A stretch of 64,000 nt of DNA from Paenibacillus arenosi (GTDB lineage Bacteria; Bacillota; Bacilli; Paenibacillales; Paenibacillaceae). The position numbers and the translations under genes are program-made. Numbering within the stretch: position 1 is the stretch's first letter; each line of letters starts with the position of its first letter. The notes beneath the pieces were generated by a model. The model had not been told where the DNA came from, did no database searches, and worked only from the letters and a program-made list of their open reading frames with translations. The stretch is from NCBI RefSeq assembly GCF_014841135.1, contig NZ_JACYTN010000006.1:62001-126000 (forward strand), read 5' to 3'. Positions 1-9,758 of the stretch are shown here, in pieces.

Positions 1-2
1 AG

Positions 3-2729
3 TATATCTCTCAACATACAGGTCATGTACGTGTGCTAATGCCTTCGGACTCAACTATCCCACAACTTATCGTGGCTAGACACAGCAAGAAAAGAGGAGC
101 GCATGGCATCAAATCGTATATCGAACAGCATATTTACGAACCATTTTTGGAACTTATGGTAAAAGGTCAATTGGAGAAAGAAGTAGTTCTTGATCTTAAT
201 GCTAACGAGCAATTCGTACTAAAAATGGGGGCATTCATTCATGTGCTCGCTGCTAAGGACAACTTAGATTCGTCTTCTGCTCTAAAGGAAATACAGACCG
301 AATGGAAGCAAATGATAGGTCTCGATTCTGTCAAAGCCATTATACAAGAACTAGAGGATCATCTGCGTATCCAGAAACTTCGTATCGAACAAGGCATGAT
401 TGTGAAAAAACAAACGCTGCACATGGTGTTCACTGGCAACCCAGGTACAGGCAAGACGACTGTCGCTCGTTTAGTCGCGAAATATTTAAAAGCTTCCGGC
501 TTCTTAAGCAGCGGTCATCTTATCGAATGCAGCCGTAATGACCTTGTCGGGCAATACCTTGGCCATACCGCTAAGCAGACGAATGATCTCATACAAGCTG
601 CCAAAGGCGGCATTCTTTTTATCGATGAAGCGTATGCATTAGCTCGGGACAAGAACGATTCGTTCGGGATGGAAGCCGTAAATACGTTAGTGAAAGGGAT
701 GGAAGATTATCGCGAAGACTTGGTCGTACTGTTTGCTGGCTACAAGAACGAAATGGAGCAGTTTTTGAAGAGCAATCCCGGCTTGCAATCTCGCATTAAT
801 CTTAACGTAGATTTTCCTGACTATACGCCACAGGAGCTGTATGAGATTGCATGTACCATCGCCAAGGGTCACGGCTATAGCGTTGCTGAAGCTTGTCGGG
901 AACCACTAACAGAACGATTCAGCGACCTTCAAATACCAGGCAAGAATGACTCCGGTAACGGGAGGCTGGCCCGCAATATTATTGAACAAGCGATCAAACG
1001 CCAGTCTCAGCGGCTTCTACGCGAGCTTACTACAGTTAGACAACACAGCGCTCTGCAAATGTCACAATTGTTAATAGAAGATTTCGAATTGGATCAGAAG
1101 CAAGAAGTCGATATCGAGCAAGTTCTGGCAGAGGTAGTTGGATTAGAAAATGTCAAAAATGTCGTACGACAGCTTGAACGACAGTTAATTGCTAATGAGA
1201 AGCGGAAGCAAGCTGGCTATCCCGTTCAAACATCCCAATCGTTGAATATGATCTTTACAGGCAATCCGGGTACAGGCAAAACAACGGTAGCACGTATCGT
1301 TAGTCAACTGCTCCAGCAGATGGGTGTTCTGTCCTCTGACAAAATTGTTGAGGTGGATCGCAGTCATCTCGTCGCAGAATATGTCGGACAAACGGCAGTA
1401 AAGACGACAGACGTATTTATGTCCGCTCTTGGCGGCGTGTTGTTTATTGATGAAGCATATGCGTTAGCAAGTGATGGCGGCAGCTTCGGCCAAGAAGCAA
1501 TTGATACACTAGTGAAGCTTATTGAAGAGCATCGCCATCATATTGTTGTTATATTGGCCGGATATGCATTGGAAATGAAGGATTTTTTGAAGAGCAATTC
1601 AGGCTTATCTTCCCGCTTCCCGCTCCACCTTCATTTTGACGACTATTCTATGGAAGAACTAACCGAAATTGCTGTTCGGATTGTGCATCAGAAAGGCTTT
1701 CAGATTACACCTGACGCACTGAAAGCACTCACGGTACAGCTTCGGTCGGAATCTCGGATTCGCGGAACCAACGCTGGTAACGGAAGACTCGCCCGCAATC
1801 TGATCGAACAAGCGATTCGCAAACAATCTGATCGCGTTTCTCGTATGGAAACCTATGAGAAAGAAGCCCTTATTATCATCGAACAAATAGATGTTGAGCC
1901 AGAGCAAAGACTAGATAAACCTGCATTCAACCTCGATGAGCAGCTGCAGCGCATCATAGGACTCGATCAGGTCAAACAGTTTATGCGCAGTATCCAAGCT
2001 GAGCTCGGCATTCGTAAACTACGTAAAGAGATGGGACTTCCAAGCTATGATCAAGCAACCTTGCATATGATCTTCAAAGGCAATCCCGGTACAGGGAAAA
2101 CAATGATGGCCCGTGTTGTTGGCGCAATCATGCATGATCTTGGGATTCTTCGTACATCGAAGCTCGTAGAGACTGATCGTGCTGGCTTGGTAGCTGGTTA
2201 TGTTGGGCAAACTGCTCTGAAAACACAGGAAAAGATTGAAGAAGCAATGGATGGCGTGCTATTTATCGACGAAGCTTATTCTTTGGCGAATGACGCTGAC
2301 TCAGGCAGTGGATTCGGTAAAGAAGCTATCGATACACTGGTTAAAATGATGGATGATCATCGAGATCGACTCATTGTTATTCTAGCGGGCTACAGCGAGG
2401 AAATGGATTCTTTTTTGGCGATAAACCCTGGTTTACGCTCACGTTTCCCGCATATTATTGAATTCGAAGATTATTCTGCCGCACATCTCATGATAATCGC
2501 CGAAACGATGTTTACGGAACGCGGCTATGTACTTCAAGAGAGTGCCAAGCAGAAAATGGCTCTTATTTTCGAAAATGTTCAATACGATCCTACTTCTGGG
2601 AATGGACGTTACGTCCGCAATCTTTGTGAGAAAGCTGTACGTTTGCAATCAATGCGACTGTTTAACAACTCTACGCTCACAAAGGAAGAGCTTATCAACA
2701 TTACAGCAGTTGACATCCAAGCGCTATAG
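3..2729 (+). CDS. Triple AAA+ ATPase (CbbX/SpoVK type), N-terminus cut by window edge
   Basis: The reading frame is open to the left edge, so the GTG at 33 is probably not the true start. Three CbbX/SpoVK-type AAA+ domains follow one another. Walker A motifs GNPGTGKT(T/M) lie at about 435-461, 1260-1286 and 2079-2105, each with a Walker B LFIDEAY about 170-180 bases later and a GNGR(L/Y)xRN sensor-2-like motif near its end. The first 70 visible residues (RGAHGIKSYIEQHIYEPF, then a G-L-E-K-E segment) resemble the C-terminal small domain of ClpB-type ATPases, so another AAA+ module may lie upstream. Tandem AAA+ proteins remodel protein assemblies. A ClpV-like role in recycling the contractile machine encoded further right is inference only. 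A TPR membrane protein follows 47 bp downstream. Confidence is high for the family and low for the role. Confidence 0.9.
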   Translation, partial: YISQHTGHVRVLMPSDSTIPQLIVARHSKKRGAHGIKSYIEQHIYEPFLELMVKGQLEKEVVLDLNANEQFVLKMGAFIHVLAAKDNLDSSSALKEIQTEWKQMIGLDSVKAIIQELEDHLRIQKLRIEQGMIVKKQTLHMVFTGNPGTGKTTVARLVAKYLKASGFLSSGHLIECSRNDLVGQYLGHTAKQTNDLIQAAKGGILFIDEAYALARDKNDSFGMEAVNTLVKGMEDYREDLVVLFAGYKNEMEQFLKSNPGLQSRINLNVDFPDYTPQELYEIACTIAKGHGYSVAEACREPLTERFSDLQIPGKNDSGNGRLARNIIEQAIKRQSQRLLRELTTVRQHSALQMSQLLIEDFELDQKQEVDIEQVLAEVVGLENVKNVVRQLERQLIANEKRKQAGYPVQTSQSLNMIFTGNPGTGKTTVARIVSQLLQQMGVLSSDKIVEVDRSHLVAEYVGQTAVKTTDVFMSALGGVLFIDEAYALASDGGSFGQEAIDTLVKLIEEHRHHIVVILAGYALEMKDFLKSNSGLSSRFPLHLHFDDYSMEELTEIAVRIVHQKGFQITPDALKALTVQLRSESRIRGTNAGNGRLARNLIEQAIRKQSDRVSRMETYEKEALIIIEQIDVEPEQRLDKPAFNLDEQLQRIIGLDQVKQFMRSIQAELGIRKLRKEMGLPSYDQATLHMIFKGNPGTGKTMMARVVGAIMHDLGILRTSKLVETDRAGLVAGYVGQTALKTQEKIEEAMDGVLFIDEAYSLANDADSGSGFGKEAIDTLVKMMDDHRDRLIVILAGYSEEMDSFLAINPGLRSRFPHIIEFEDYSAAHLMIIAETMFTERGYVLQESAKQKMALIFENVQYDPTSGNGRYVRNLCEKAVRLQSMRLFNNSTLTKEELINITAVDIQAL

Positions 2730-2776
2730 CTAAAGCGCACAACGAGATTCTGTAAATACAAATTAGGCGGTCAACG

Positions 2777-3817
2777 ATGACAAAGTTACTGAAATCGAAA
2801 AAGAGGAGTTTACGCTCATCCAGCCAAATGAATAGGATAGATTCAGGCTCTTTCACAACACTAACAACTGAACTGACGTATTCTCCAAATGGCATAGATT
2901 ATAATCAAATGTATGAACAAGCCGAAGCGCATTATTCCAATCAACAATATGATGAAGTGGATCGACTCACCCGTCTACTGATAGACTCGGACCCATATCG
3001 AACGGAAGCTTGGGAACTCATTTCGCGCAACTACTTGCGGCAGGAACATTATAATGAGAGCATTCAATGTTGGGAAGAAGTCGTAAAGCTGAAGCCGAAT
3101 GAGGTAGGCGTATACTATGCTCAATTGTGGCTGTATTTGCTTCACGAAGGAATGAACGCAGCAGATAAGCTGCAAGCTACTCAACAGCTTATGGACAAGA
3201 TTAGAACGCTATTCCCTAACGACGAATCTTTTTCGTATGGAGATGCGCTCATTTATGGTCTGGCCGGTTCCGACTATGATCAAGCAATTGCTATACTTAA
3301 GGACATTGATTATTACAAACAGTGGGAAAGCCCTAATGTCTGCTACGATAAAGATGAGGTCAGAGAGGCATTGAGACGAATTTATCAGTTAAAAGCCTAC
3401 TCTTATATGCATCATTCTCCAAGAGAGGACCTCTATGTAGCCGCTAGTCGCGAAGGTCTCTACGAGGCTATTACCTATATGCAGCTAGCCAGAGAATACG
3501 CAGATAGCGAAGAAGCAATAGCGGTTCACGAACAAGAAATTGCAGATATGATCAGTATGAAAGATGTGATGTTCAATTGGCAGAAGTTCATATATGTCAC
3601 TATTCTACTCGTTAGACCGTTCCTTCTGGGAGACTTGCTTCTTCAAATCGGAATTATCCTACTTGCTCTCGTATTCTTCAAATTATGTTGGGAGCCTGGT
3701 TGGAAGATCAATTACGGGCGCGCACCGGGGAAACCTTATAAAAAGTGGTGGCATATCGTTTTTGTGACAGAGCTGATTATCCTTGGCTGCATCAGTTTGC
3801 AAGGTTTACTTTCTTAG
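2777..3817 (+). CDS. TPR-like protein with C-terminal membrane segments
   Basis: This 346-aa protein starts at an ATG preceded by AGGCGG. Residues about 40-110 form helix pairs typical of tetratricopeptide repeats (YEQAEAHYSNQQYDEV, then a second unit around NYLRQEHYNESIQCWEEVVKLKPNE). Two hydrophobic stretches near the C-terminus (about 270-300 and 325-345) should anchor it in the membrane with the TPR part in the cytoplasm. It is probably co-transcribed with the upstream AAA+ gene (47-bp gap). TPR proteins act as docking scaffolds. A scaffold for the AAA+ ATPase, or for the membrane-linked CIS-like machine, is inferred from position alone. I do not recognise a named family. Confidence 0.75.
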   Translation: MTKLLKSKKRSLRSSSQMNRIDSGSFTTLTTELTYSPNGIDYNQMYEQAEAHYSNQQYDEVDRLTRLLIDSDPYRTEAWELISRNYLRQEHYNESIQCWEEVVKLKPNEVGVYYAQLWLYLLHEGMNAADKLQATQQLMDKIRTLFPNDESFSYGDALIYGLAGSDYDQAIAILKDIDYYKQWESPNVCYDKDEVREALRRIYQLKAYSYMHHSPREDLYVAASREGLYEAITYMQLAREYADSEEAIAVHEQEIADMISMKDVMFNWQKFIYVTILLVRPFLLGDLLLQIGIILLALVFFKLCWEPGWKINYGRAPGKPYKKWWHIVFVTELIILGCISLQGLLS

Positions 3818-3834
3818 CAGCAGTGAAAACATAG

Positions 3835-4071
3835 GACAGCAATGCGGATCATGTATCTCTATTAAAATTATCGACCCTGCTTTTACTTGCACAATTAGAC
3901 ATAGTAAGAGCGGGTTTAACTTATTATTATCTACAGCTCTTCTACAACTCCCCCATCGCAACTTCCATTCCTATTTTCATAAAAGCACCCCATGTTGTTT
4001 CTTATGAAGAAGGAATAGATAAAGCGCTATGTAAGATGATAGAATTACCCTTAAAGACTGATGCACACTGA
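3835..4071 (+). pseudogene. Open stretch without start codon, possible gene relic
   Basis: A 78-codon open stretch runs from just after a TAG at 3832-3834 to a TGA at 4069-4071 and contains no ATG, GTG or TTG in frame. Its translation looks protein-like, with a hydrophobic start (LLKLSTLLLLAQLDIV) and an amphipathic end (SYEEGIDKALCKMIELPL). It is in the same frame as the next gene (4099), separated by the TGA. It may be the remnant of a longer gene. I do not recognise the family, and chance openness cannot be excluded. Confidence 0.25.
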
Positions 4072-4098
4072 GAAGAGGGTGATGTTATCCATACTCAT

Positions 4099-5034
4099 TT
4101 GCTTAGTAGAAAAAGTCATTTCAATTGCTTCAAAATTGAACTTGCTCATGTTTTACTTACCTACGAGTATGAGACAGCTCATCTATTTTATAATGCTTAT
4201 GAAAGTACAAATGCGATCAACCAAGAGCTCCTAATAGAAAGAAAGGGCTTCTGGCTCTTCCACATGGACTGTCTGAACGATAGCGACTTGGCCCAAGTTG
4301 GTGTACATTTTACAGATTTCGAAGGCTCTTCTACTGCGGAGGCAGCCCAATATATTGAAACTAATTTGCAGGCCGGAAATGTCGTGTTCTCTGGTGCCAA
4401 ACCTAAGTATTTTCCCGAATTGCATTTTATGGATGGGGAATCCATGCATTACATTATCATCGAACAATTTACGAATAATCAACACGCCATAATCAGTGAT
4501 ATCAAAAACATTGTTAGCAAAACGTATGAAGCAGACTTTGTATTGCAAGTCACAGCTGATTCCCACTATCCTCTATTCTCACTTCATAGGAAAGATATTC
4601 AAATTACTCCAGAAATAATAAATGCATTCCATAATAGAGCAAGACAGTGTATTTTACATAATGAGGACGATGCAAGACTATTCGATCATGCGCTTGAAAT
4701 CGTTAAAATGTTACCCTATTCTCCACTGGAAGCAGCGAAACCACTTCTCTATTGTCTCGGTCAAGTATTTATCATGCTCAGCGGATCAAGATATGTGTTT
4801 TCCTGCTATATGGAGCTCCAACCGGTGCCCGCTTACGTCGTAGATTTGTTAAGGCACTGCTCCGATCAAGCTGAAACCATCAAAAACATAATTATAAAAA
4901 AAGAAATTGAAATAAAAAATAAAACCACCAATCGCCAACTCCAAATCGACCAACTGATAGAGAAAATAGAAATGCTGCGTGACTATGAACGATTAACATT
5001 GTTAGCCTTGAAAAAAGAACTAGCCAATGAATAA
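4099..5034 (+). CDS. Unknown protein, possibly BtrH N-domain-like
   Basis: A 311-aa protein with a TTG as the only plausible start. GAGGG at 4075-4079 is rather far away, so the start is uncertain. Residues about 50-170 contain a pattern (short aromatic strands, FHMDC, later MHYIIIEQF and AIISDI) that loosely recalls the BtrH N-terminal/C39-like peptidase fold found beside peptide and aminoglycoside biosynthesis genes. The C-terminal 60 residues are lysine- and glutamate-rich and probably coiled coil. No signal peptide or membrane segment is visible. Its neighbours (a relic upstream, a 122-aa unknown downstream) do not indicate a pathway. The fold assignment is weak and the function is unknown. 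Confidence 0.6.
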   Translation: MLSRKSHFNCFKIELAHVLLTYEYETAHLFYNAYESTNAINQELLIERKGFWLFHMDCLNDSDLAQVGVHFTDFEGSSTAEAAQYIETNLQAGNVVFSGAKPKYFPELHFMDGESMHYIIIEQFTNNQHAIISDIKNIVSKTYEADFVLQVTADSHYPLFSLHRKDIQITPEIINAFHNRARQCILHNEDDARLFDHALEIVKMLPYSPLEAAKPLLYCLGQVFIMLSGSRYVFSCYMELQPVPAYVVDLLRHCSDQAETIKNIIIKKEIEIKNKTTNRQLQIDQLIEKIEMLRDYERLTLLALKKELANE

Positions 5035-5114
5035 GGACAACTCAACCTGCATGCAGCTTTCATACAAATGCCTATACATTCGGTGAAGTCTATTTCCCTA
5101 AAAGGATGGTTGTG

Positions 5115-5483
5115 ATGGTAAATCCAGTTGAATTTTTAACAGAGTTAAGAAATTCGGATACGTTTATTGCTGATATTTATATGAAAGGTAGCTGTTACAA
5201 ATTATTCAGAATTTTGAAATTGTTATACCCTCACTCCATCCCTTACAAATGCGGAAATGAAAATGACTATTATCACGTCATCACATCGATTGACAATGTG
5301 TTCTATGACATCAAGGGGATTGTTGATCCCCTTCAATATGACTCTGTTGTTCCTATGCTGATCGAGGATCAAGAAGAGTTCGAATGGTACTCATATAGTC
5401 GAATGTGGTATATTCCTGATTGCGAGGAATGTCCTGTCATGACCGCAGTTACTGCGCATCAACTGGAACCAGAAGAATGCTAA
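5115..5483 (+). CDS. Small conserved-looking protein of unknown function
   Basis: A 122-aa acidic protein. The ATG at 5115 is preferred over 5106 because AAAGGATGG sits at normal spacing before it. The N-terminal part has a GSCYKLFRIL segment and the centre has YYHVITSIDNVFYDIKG. I associate this pattern with small phage or accessory proteins that carry a YYDIxG-like motif, but I cannot name the family. The C-terminus carries the cysteine pair CEEC. No membrane segment is visible. It stands alone between the 311-aa unknown and the AraC regulator. Function unknown. Confidence 0.55.
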   Translation: MVNPVEFLTELRNSDTFIADIYMKGSCYKLFRILKLLYPHSIPYKCGNENDYYHVITSIDNVFYDIKGIVDPLQYDSVVPMLIEDQEEFEWYSYSRMWYIPDCEECPVMTAVTAHQLEPEEC

Positions 5484-5594
5484 TGTTGTCCTTCGTACAA
5501 GTTAAGGTCTCAAGCATCCTACAATATGGTGCACGGATTGTAGGATCGATGCTCACCATTCCTGCTAATCTATAACCAAGAAGGAGGTGGGAGT

Positions 5595-6464
5595 ATGGAT
5601 AGTCTCGAAAGGTTTAATCTTGCCTTGCAGTACATCGAAAAACATCTCGATGCTGAGATCGACTACACGGAAATGGCACGGATCGCGGCTTGCTCGGAGT
5701 ATCATTTTACACGAATGTTTTCATTTCTAGCAGGCGTTACGCTCTCAGAGTACATCAGGCGCAGACGCCTTTCGCTCGCAGCATTCGATCTCACTACTAG
5801 CAAGGTAAGAATTATAGATGTAGCGGTAAAATACGGTTACAGCTCGGCAGATTCATTCACTAGAGCGTTCCACAGCTTACATGGAAAAACGCCGTCAGAA
5901 GCGAGACAGGACGGACAATTTCTAAAAGCATACCCACCTATGACCTTCCAACTATCGATTCAAGGAGGAAGTGAAATGAATTATCGGGTGGTTGAAAAAG
6001 AAGCGTTCCGTATTGTAGGGATTAGCAAACGAGTTCCTTTAATTTACAATGGCGTCAACCCAGAAATTGCAGTAATGTGGCAAAGCCTTAATGAAGACTT
6101 GATTCACACGCTGAAGCAACTGTCTAATGTTGAACCGTCAGGATTAATCAGCGCATCAACTAACTTTGCCGAAGGGCGACAAGAGCATGGCGAGCTGGAT
6201 CACTATATTGGAGCAGCTACAACGAAGGATTGTCCTGACCATTTGACTCAGCTTGATGTACCTGCTTCTACATGGGCGGTATTTACCGCAGTCGGCCCAT
6301 TTCCAGAGACGCTGCAAAATGTGTGGGGACGTATTTATTCAGAGTGGTTCCCTAGCTCCAACTACCAACTTGCTGAAGGACCTGAAATGCTCTGGAATGA
6401 GAGTAAAGAAGTAACTTCGCCAACGTTCAAGAGTGAAATATGGATTCCCGTAATGAAAAAGTAA
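5595..6464 (+). CDS. AraC-family regulator with GyrI-like effector domain
   Basis: A 289-aa protein with a strong ribosome site (AAGGAGGTGG). Residues 1-110 are two AraC/XylS helix-turn-helix units ([13 protein letters not shown], later [23 protein letters not shown]). Residues about 125-289 form a GyrI/SOUL-like small-molecule-binding domain ([12 protein letters not shown] at its start, WIPVMKK at the end). Such fusions sense hydrophobic or aromatic ligands and activate nearby genes. The target is not evident, since the next gene is convergent. A strong terminator follows directly. Family assignment is secure. Confidence 0.92.
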   Translation: MDSLERFNLALQYIEKHLDAEIDYTEMARIAACSEYHFTRMFSFLAGVTLSEYIRRRRLSLAAFDLTTSKVRIIDVAVKYGYSSADSFTRAFHSLHGKTPSEARQDGQFLKAYPPMTFQLSIQGGSEMNYRVVEKEAFRIVGISKRVPLIYNGVNPEIAVMWQSLNEDLIHTLKQLSNVEPSGLISASTNFAEGRQEHGELDHYIGAATTKDCPDHLTQLDVPASTWAVFTAVGPFPETLQNVWGRIYSEWFPSSNYQLAEGPEMLWNESKEVTSPTFKSEIWIPVMKK

Positions 6465-6474
6465 GATTGGGAAC

Positions 6475-6519
6475 AAAAAACGCATGTCTAGTTATTCGAT
6501 AACTAGGCATGCGTTTTTT
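6475..6519 (+). terminator. Bidirectional intrinsic terminator
   Basis: A near-perfect inverted repeat (CGCATG, one mismatch, CTAGTTAT, short loop, mirror arm) is flanked by A6 on the left and T6 on the right. It serves the AraC-type gene on the plus strand and can also stop minus-strand transcription from the SLH gene. Confidence 0.93.
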
Positions 6520-6565
6520 ACTATTTGAAGATATAATCTCATTTACATCTCTGACCCGTTTGTAA

Positions 6566-9310
6566 TTAAAGCAATAAATAAAGTCGGTACAGCATTCTCG
6601 TAGCTTCCCCACGAGTAACAGCCTCGCGAGCCTTAATCTGTTTATTAGTAGGAACGTCGATCAAATGCTGTTTTACAGCCAACGCCATCGTTCGTTTTGC
6701 CCAATTAGATATTGTTTTCTTGTCTTCGAATTGATTCAAGTAGACATCTGGATTCGATGGATAATAATAATTTTTCTTCTCATGCAAATATCTTGCACCT
6801 ATCGCAATCATTTCTTCGCGAGCTATCGTCTTATCTGGCTTAAATGTGCCATCAGGATAGCCTTTGACGATATCCTTTTTCTCGGACGAAGCGATATAGG
6901 GATGATGCCACTGCGGAGACTGGACATCTGAAAAGCTCTCCGTGGCCGTTTTATCCAACGCGTAAAAAGCTTTAACTAACATCGATGTGAACTCTGCACG
7001 GGTTATCAATGTATCTGGTTCAAACTTGCCACCGGCTTTCCCTTTCACAATTCCTTTAGAGGCGAGAAATTGAACGGCTTGCTGGAGCTCTGGATCTCGA
7101 CCCTCCATATCAGGGAAAGAGGTAGCATTATCACCCAAATAATACGTGCCAGGACGGTTAATTTCAGCTTCCACTCCATTTTTGTACGGATTGAACTTTC
7201 CACCGATCGGATCCGTCGTAGTCCCATCCGAATAAAACACACTGTTATTGGTTGCATCCGACTGACTCGCGGGCAAAATAAGCCCGATGTTGCTTGCTAC
7301 ACTCGGAAGCTCTCTTCCTTGTTCGTCTAAAAATTGTACGCGATATCCACCGTTCGTTTCTTTGACCAAATGAATAACGATAACAGGATACGAATGGAAC
7401 AGACGATCTGCAGTCGCAACATGAATCATTAACTTCGCATCTCCCGCATGCACGGTAATATAATCGATATCTTTACGACCGATTAAGCTATCTTTATGCA
7501 GCATGAACGTATAACCATTTTGACCAGGTGAAGACAAAACTTCCCCATTAACAACTAACTCTCTAGCAAGAACAATTCCGCTTTCTGATAGCGATTGCTC
7601 CACCTCGGATTTAGCCGTTAGCGCACTACCAGCTATACGGTTCATCAACTCAGCGTTAATGACTACTTGTCCATTTACAGGAACCGGCTGCTCACTGCTT
7701 GCAGCTGTAATAACGAACTCTCCGGCCTGTGTCAGCCCCTCCACAATATACGGCTTCTGTTTGTCAGCGGCAGGTACCGTGCGCACAGCAGTGTAATACG
7801 TATCGCTCAGCCTATTACTGTCAGCCACATATAGCATAAAATAAGCGAATACGTCCGGATAACCCGTTCTAGTTCCGGTTGCCCGCACAATCGTCTGCCC
7901 CGGTTTATTCGCTACTACGACTGGTGTACCATTCACATACGAAATGCTCCCTATACTCGGATCATCTATCGTGTAAGTTACATTGGTCCCAGGTAGCAGA
8001 TTGTTAACCGCAATAGACTGATTTCCACCAGGCGGGAGCATTGTGACATATGGATACAGGCTAATATCCGAAGCTGTTCGCACCCTTGGTTCGCTTGTTG
8101 TTGTCGTTGTCTTAGGTTTATCGCCTGTTTGTTTATCAGATCGTTTATCTGTATGGCTATCTGTTTGGGTGCCCGTTTGGCCTGCTTGGTTACCTACTGT
8201 TCCAGATTCTCCACGCTGCTCCATTCTTTTCGTGAACACAACAAGCTTAGGATAATCAGAAGCACTTTCCCACGCCCACAATGTCTGATCTTCTTTTAAT
8301 ACATGATATCTTTTTGGGCCACTTGGTTCCCTTTGATGTACAGAAACGATATTCTTCAGTTCGGGAAAGACCTTTTCACTTTCCAAAGACCAGAGCTGGC
8401 CATCCTTTCGGAATGCATACATTTTGTCGAGATTCGGATCTCTAAGAAAATCCAATTGAACAATCGTTCGCACGTCTGCTGCTGTATGTACTTGAACAGG
8501 AGCATTGTCGTCTCGATATGTTCGCCAGGACCAAACCGTTCCATCCTGCTTATAGGCATAACTTGTAATAGAACCTAAATCTATGTTGACAACATCACTA
8601 AGTCCCGTAATTTGTTCAACCGTTTTGCTGTTAGATCGGTTATGCGGAAAATACGAGCTTGATCTCCATTTCCACACCGAACCGTCCTTTTTAATTGCAA
8701 ATACATGGCCTCCAATTGATTGTAAGGATACAACATCGTCTAGTAACTTCATTTGTTCCAGTGAGGATTTCGCATTTTTAGAGTTGCCTGTTCTCCTTCC
8801 CCACGTCCATACAGAGCCGTCAGATTTTAATACGAACAAAACTTTGTAATTACCATCGAATTTAGCAACGAATGAAGTCACGTTACTCAAATCTTTAATA
8901 AGCAGCGGATCACTCGTAGGATATGATAGATTATCTGTACGCTTGGCATCCCAATACCAGACGGTTCCGTCTTTTTTTAGCGCAACATATCCACGAATAT
9001 CCTTACTGCTTCCACTTCCTCTAACATCGATCTGCTTTACATCTCTCAATCCTGGAATTTGTACCATATGAGCTTTGTAGACCGTGTCCGAAGTGTAATG
9101 GGATAATCCATTGTTGATATACCATATCCAAGCCGTTCCATCCTTCTTCGAAGATAGCACTTGCTCGTCAAGAATGTCGAAATCCTCGCCAACACGTGTA
9201 TAGTGCTGCTCGCTGACGGCCTTCTTATCGCTTTGAATGGCTTGAACCGTTCCTGAATGAGTCGTCAAAATTAACATCAAGCTTACTAGTGCTGCCATGT
9301 ACCGTTTCAT
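6566..9310 (-). CDS. Surface protein with RCC1-like repeats and three SLH domains
   Basis: A 914-aa secreted protein starting with a signal peptide (MKRYMAALVSLMLILT, cleavage near TVQA). Residues about 30-370 carry repeated RCC1/beta-propeller units with the signature KKDGTVW.W or K.DGSVW.W. A low-complexity Thr/Gln/Lys linker (about 370-410) follows, then an Ig-like part. The C-terminal 190 residues are three S-layer homology domains (FPDMEGRDPELQQAVQFLAS, then FSDVQSPQWHHPYI, then the last ending TRGEATRMLYRLY). SLH domains bind pyruvylated secondary cell-wall polymer, so the protein is displayed at the cell surface. The RCC1 part probably binds ligands or proteins. Single gene, no obvious operon. 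Confidence 0.93.
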   Translation of the reverse strand: MKRYMAALVSLMLILTTHSGTVQAIQSDKKAVSEQHYTRVGEDFDILDEQVLSSKKDGTAWIWYINNGLSHYTSDTVYKAHMVQIPGLRDVKQIDVRGSGSSKDIRGYVALKKDGTVWYWDAKRTDNLSYPTSDPLLIKDLSNVTSFVAKFDGNYKVLFVLKSDGSVWTWGRRTGNSKNAKSSLEQMKLLDDVVSLQSIGGHVFAIKKDGSVWKWRSSSYFPHNRSNSKTVEQITGLSDVVNIDLGSITSYAYKQDGTVWSWRTYRDDNAPVQVHTAADVRTIVQLDFLRDPNLDKMYAFRKDGQLWSLESEKVFPELKNIVSVHQREPSGPKRYHVLKEDQTLWAWESASDYPKLVVFTKRMEQRGESGTVGNQAGQTGTQTDSHTDKRSDKQTGDKPKTTTTTSEPRVRTASDISLYPYVTMLPPGGNQSIAVNNLLPGTNVTYTIDDPSIGSISYVNGTPVVVANKPGQTIVRATGTRTGYPDVFAYFMLYVADSNRLSDTYYTAVRTVPAADKQKPYIVEGLTQAGEFVITAASSEQPVPVNGQVVINAELMNRIAGSALTAKSEVEQSLSESGIVLARELVVNGEVLSSPGQNGYTFMLHKDSLIGRKDIDYITVHAGDAKLMIHVATADRLFHSYPVIVIHLVKETNGGYRVQFLDEQGRELPSVASNIGLILPASQSDATNNSVFYSDGTTTDPIGGKFNPYKNGVEAEINRPGTYYLGDNATSFPDMEGRDPELQQAVQFLASKGIVKGKAGGKFEPDTLITRAEFTSMLVKAFYALDKTATESFSDVQSPQWHHPYIASSEKKDIVKGYPDGTFKPDKTIAREEMIAIGARYLHEKKNYYYPSNPDVYLNQFEDKKTISNWAKRTMALAVKQHLIDVPTNKQIKAREAVTRGEATRMLYRLYLLL

Positions 9311-9758
9311 TGTTGACCTCCACCCATTTCTCCTTCATTTCTCGGCATTCTATCTCCATAGCCCCTACAGTAAGCAGATTGCTTGTCCTGTTCTTCAATC
9401 CGCCTATTTACTAATATTTCTCTATTTATTTATCGGGTAAAGTGGATTGGAAAGTTAATATTTCCTAAACAATTAATAATATTGTAACTTTTTATAGTTA
9501 TTGATTTTTAAAATATTTTTTAGAATTATAAATTTAACCAGAAACATTTTGTATCCTTTAGTAAGGATCGAATCAACTTTATATTTTTAGAGATGTATAT
9601 ATTCTCTATATGATTGTATATGAACATACTTTTACGTCAGTTGTCTATAATAACCCTTACACAAAGAGAGCTAGTACGTATGCATTTTATATTTGGTATT
9701 CAATTTACTGGAATATCTCCTGATATAATAATAGAAGCACACGTAAGGAGGAGCATTC
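9311..9758. other. AT-rich intergenic region
   Basis: About 450 bp between the divergent SLH-protein and endonuclease V genes. The middle (9450-9620) is very rich in A and T and must hold both promoters, but I could not assign -35/-10 pairs with confidence. A short open frame at 9614-9796 overlaps the endonuclease start and looks like chance. Confidence 0.5.
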
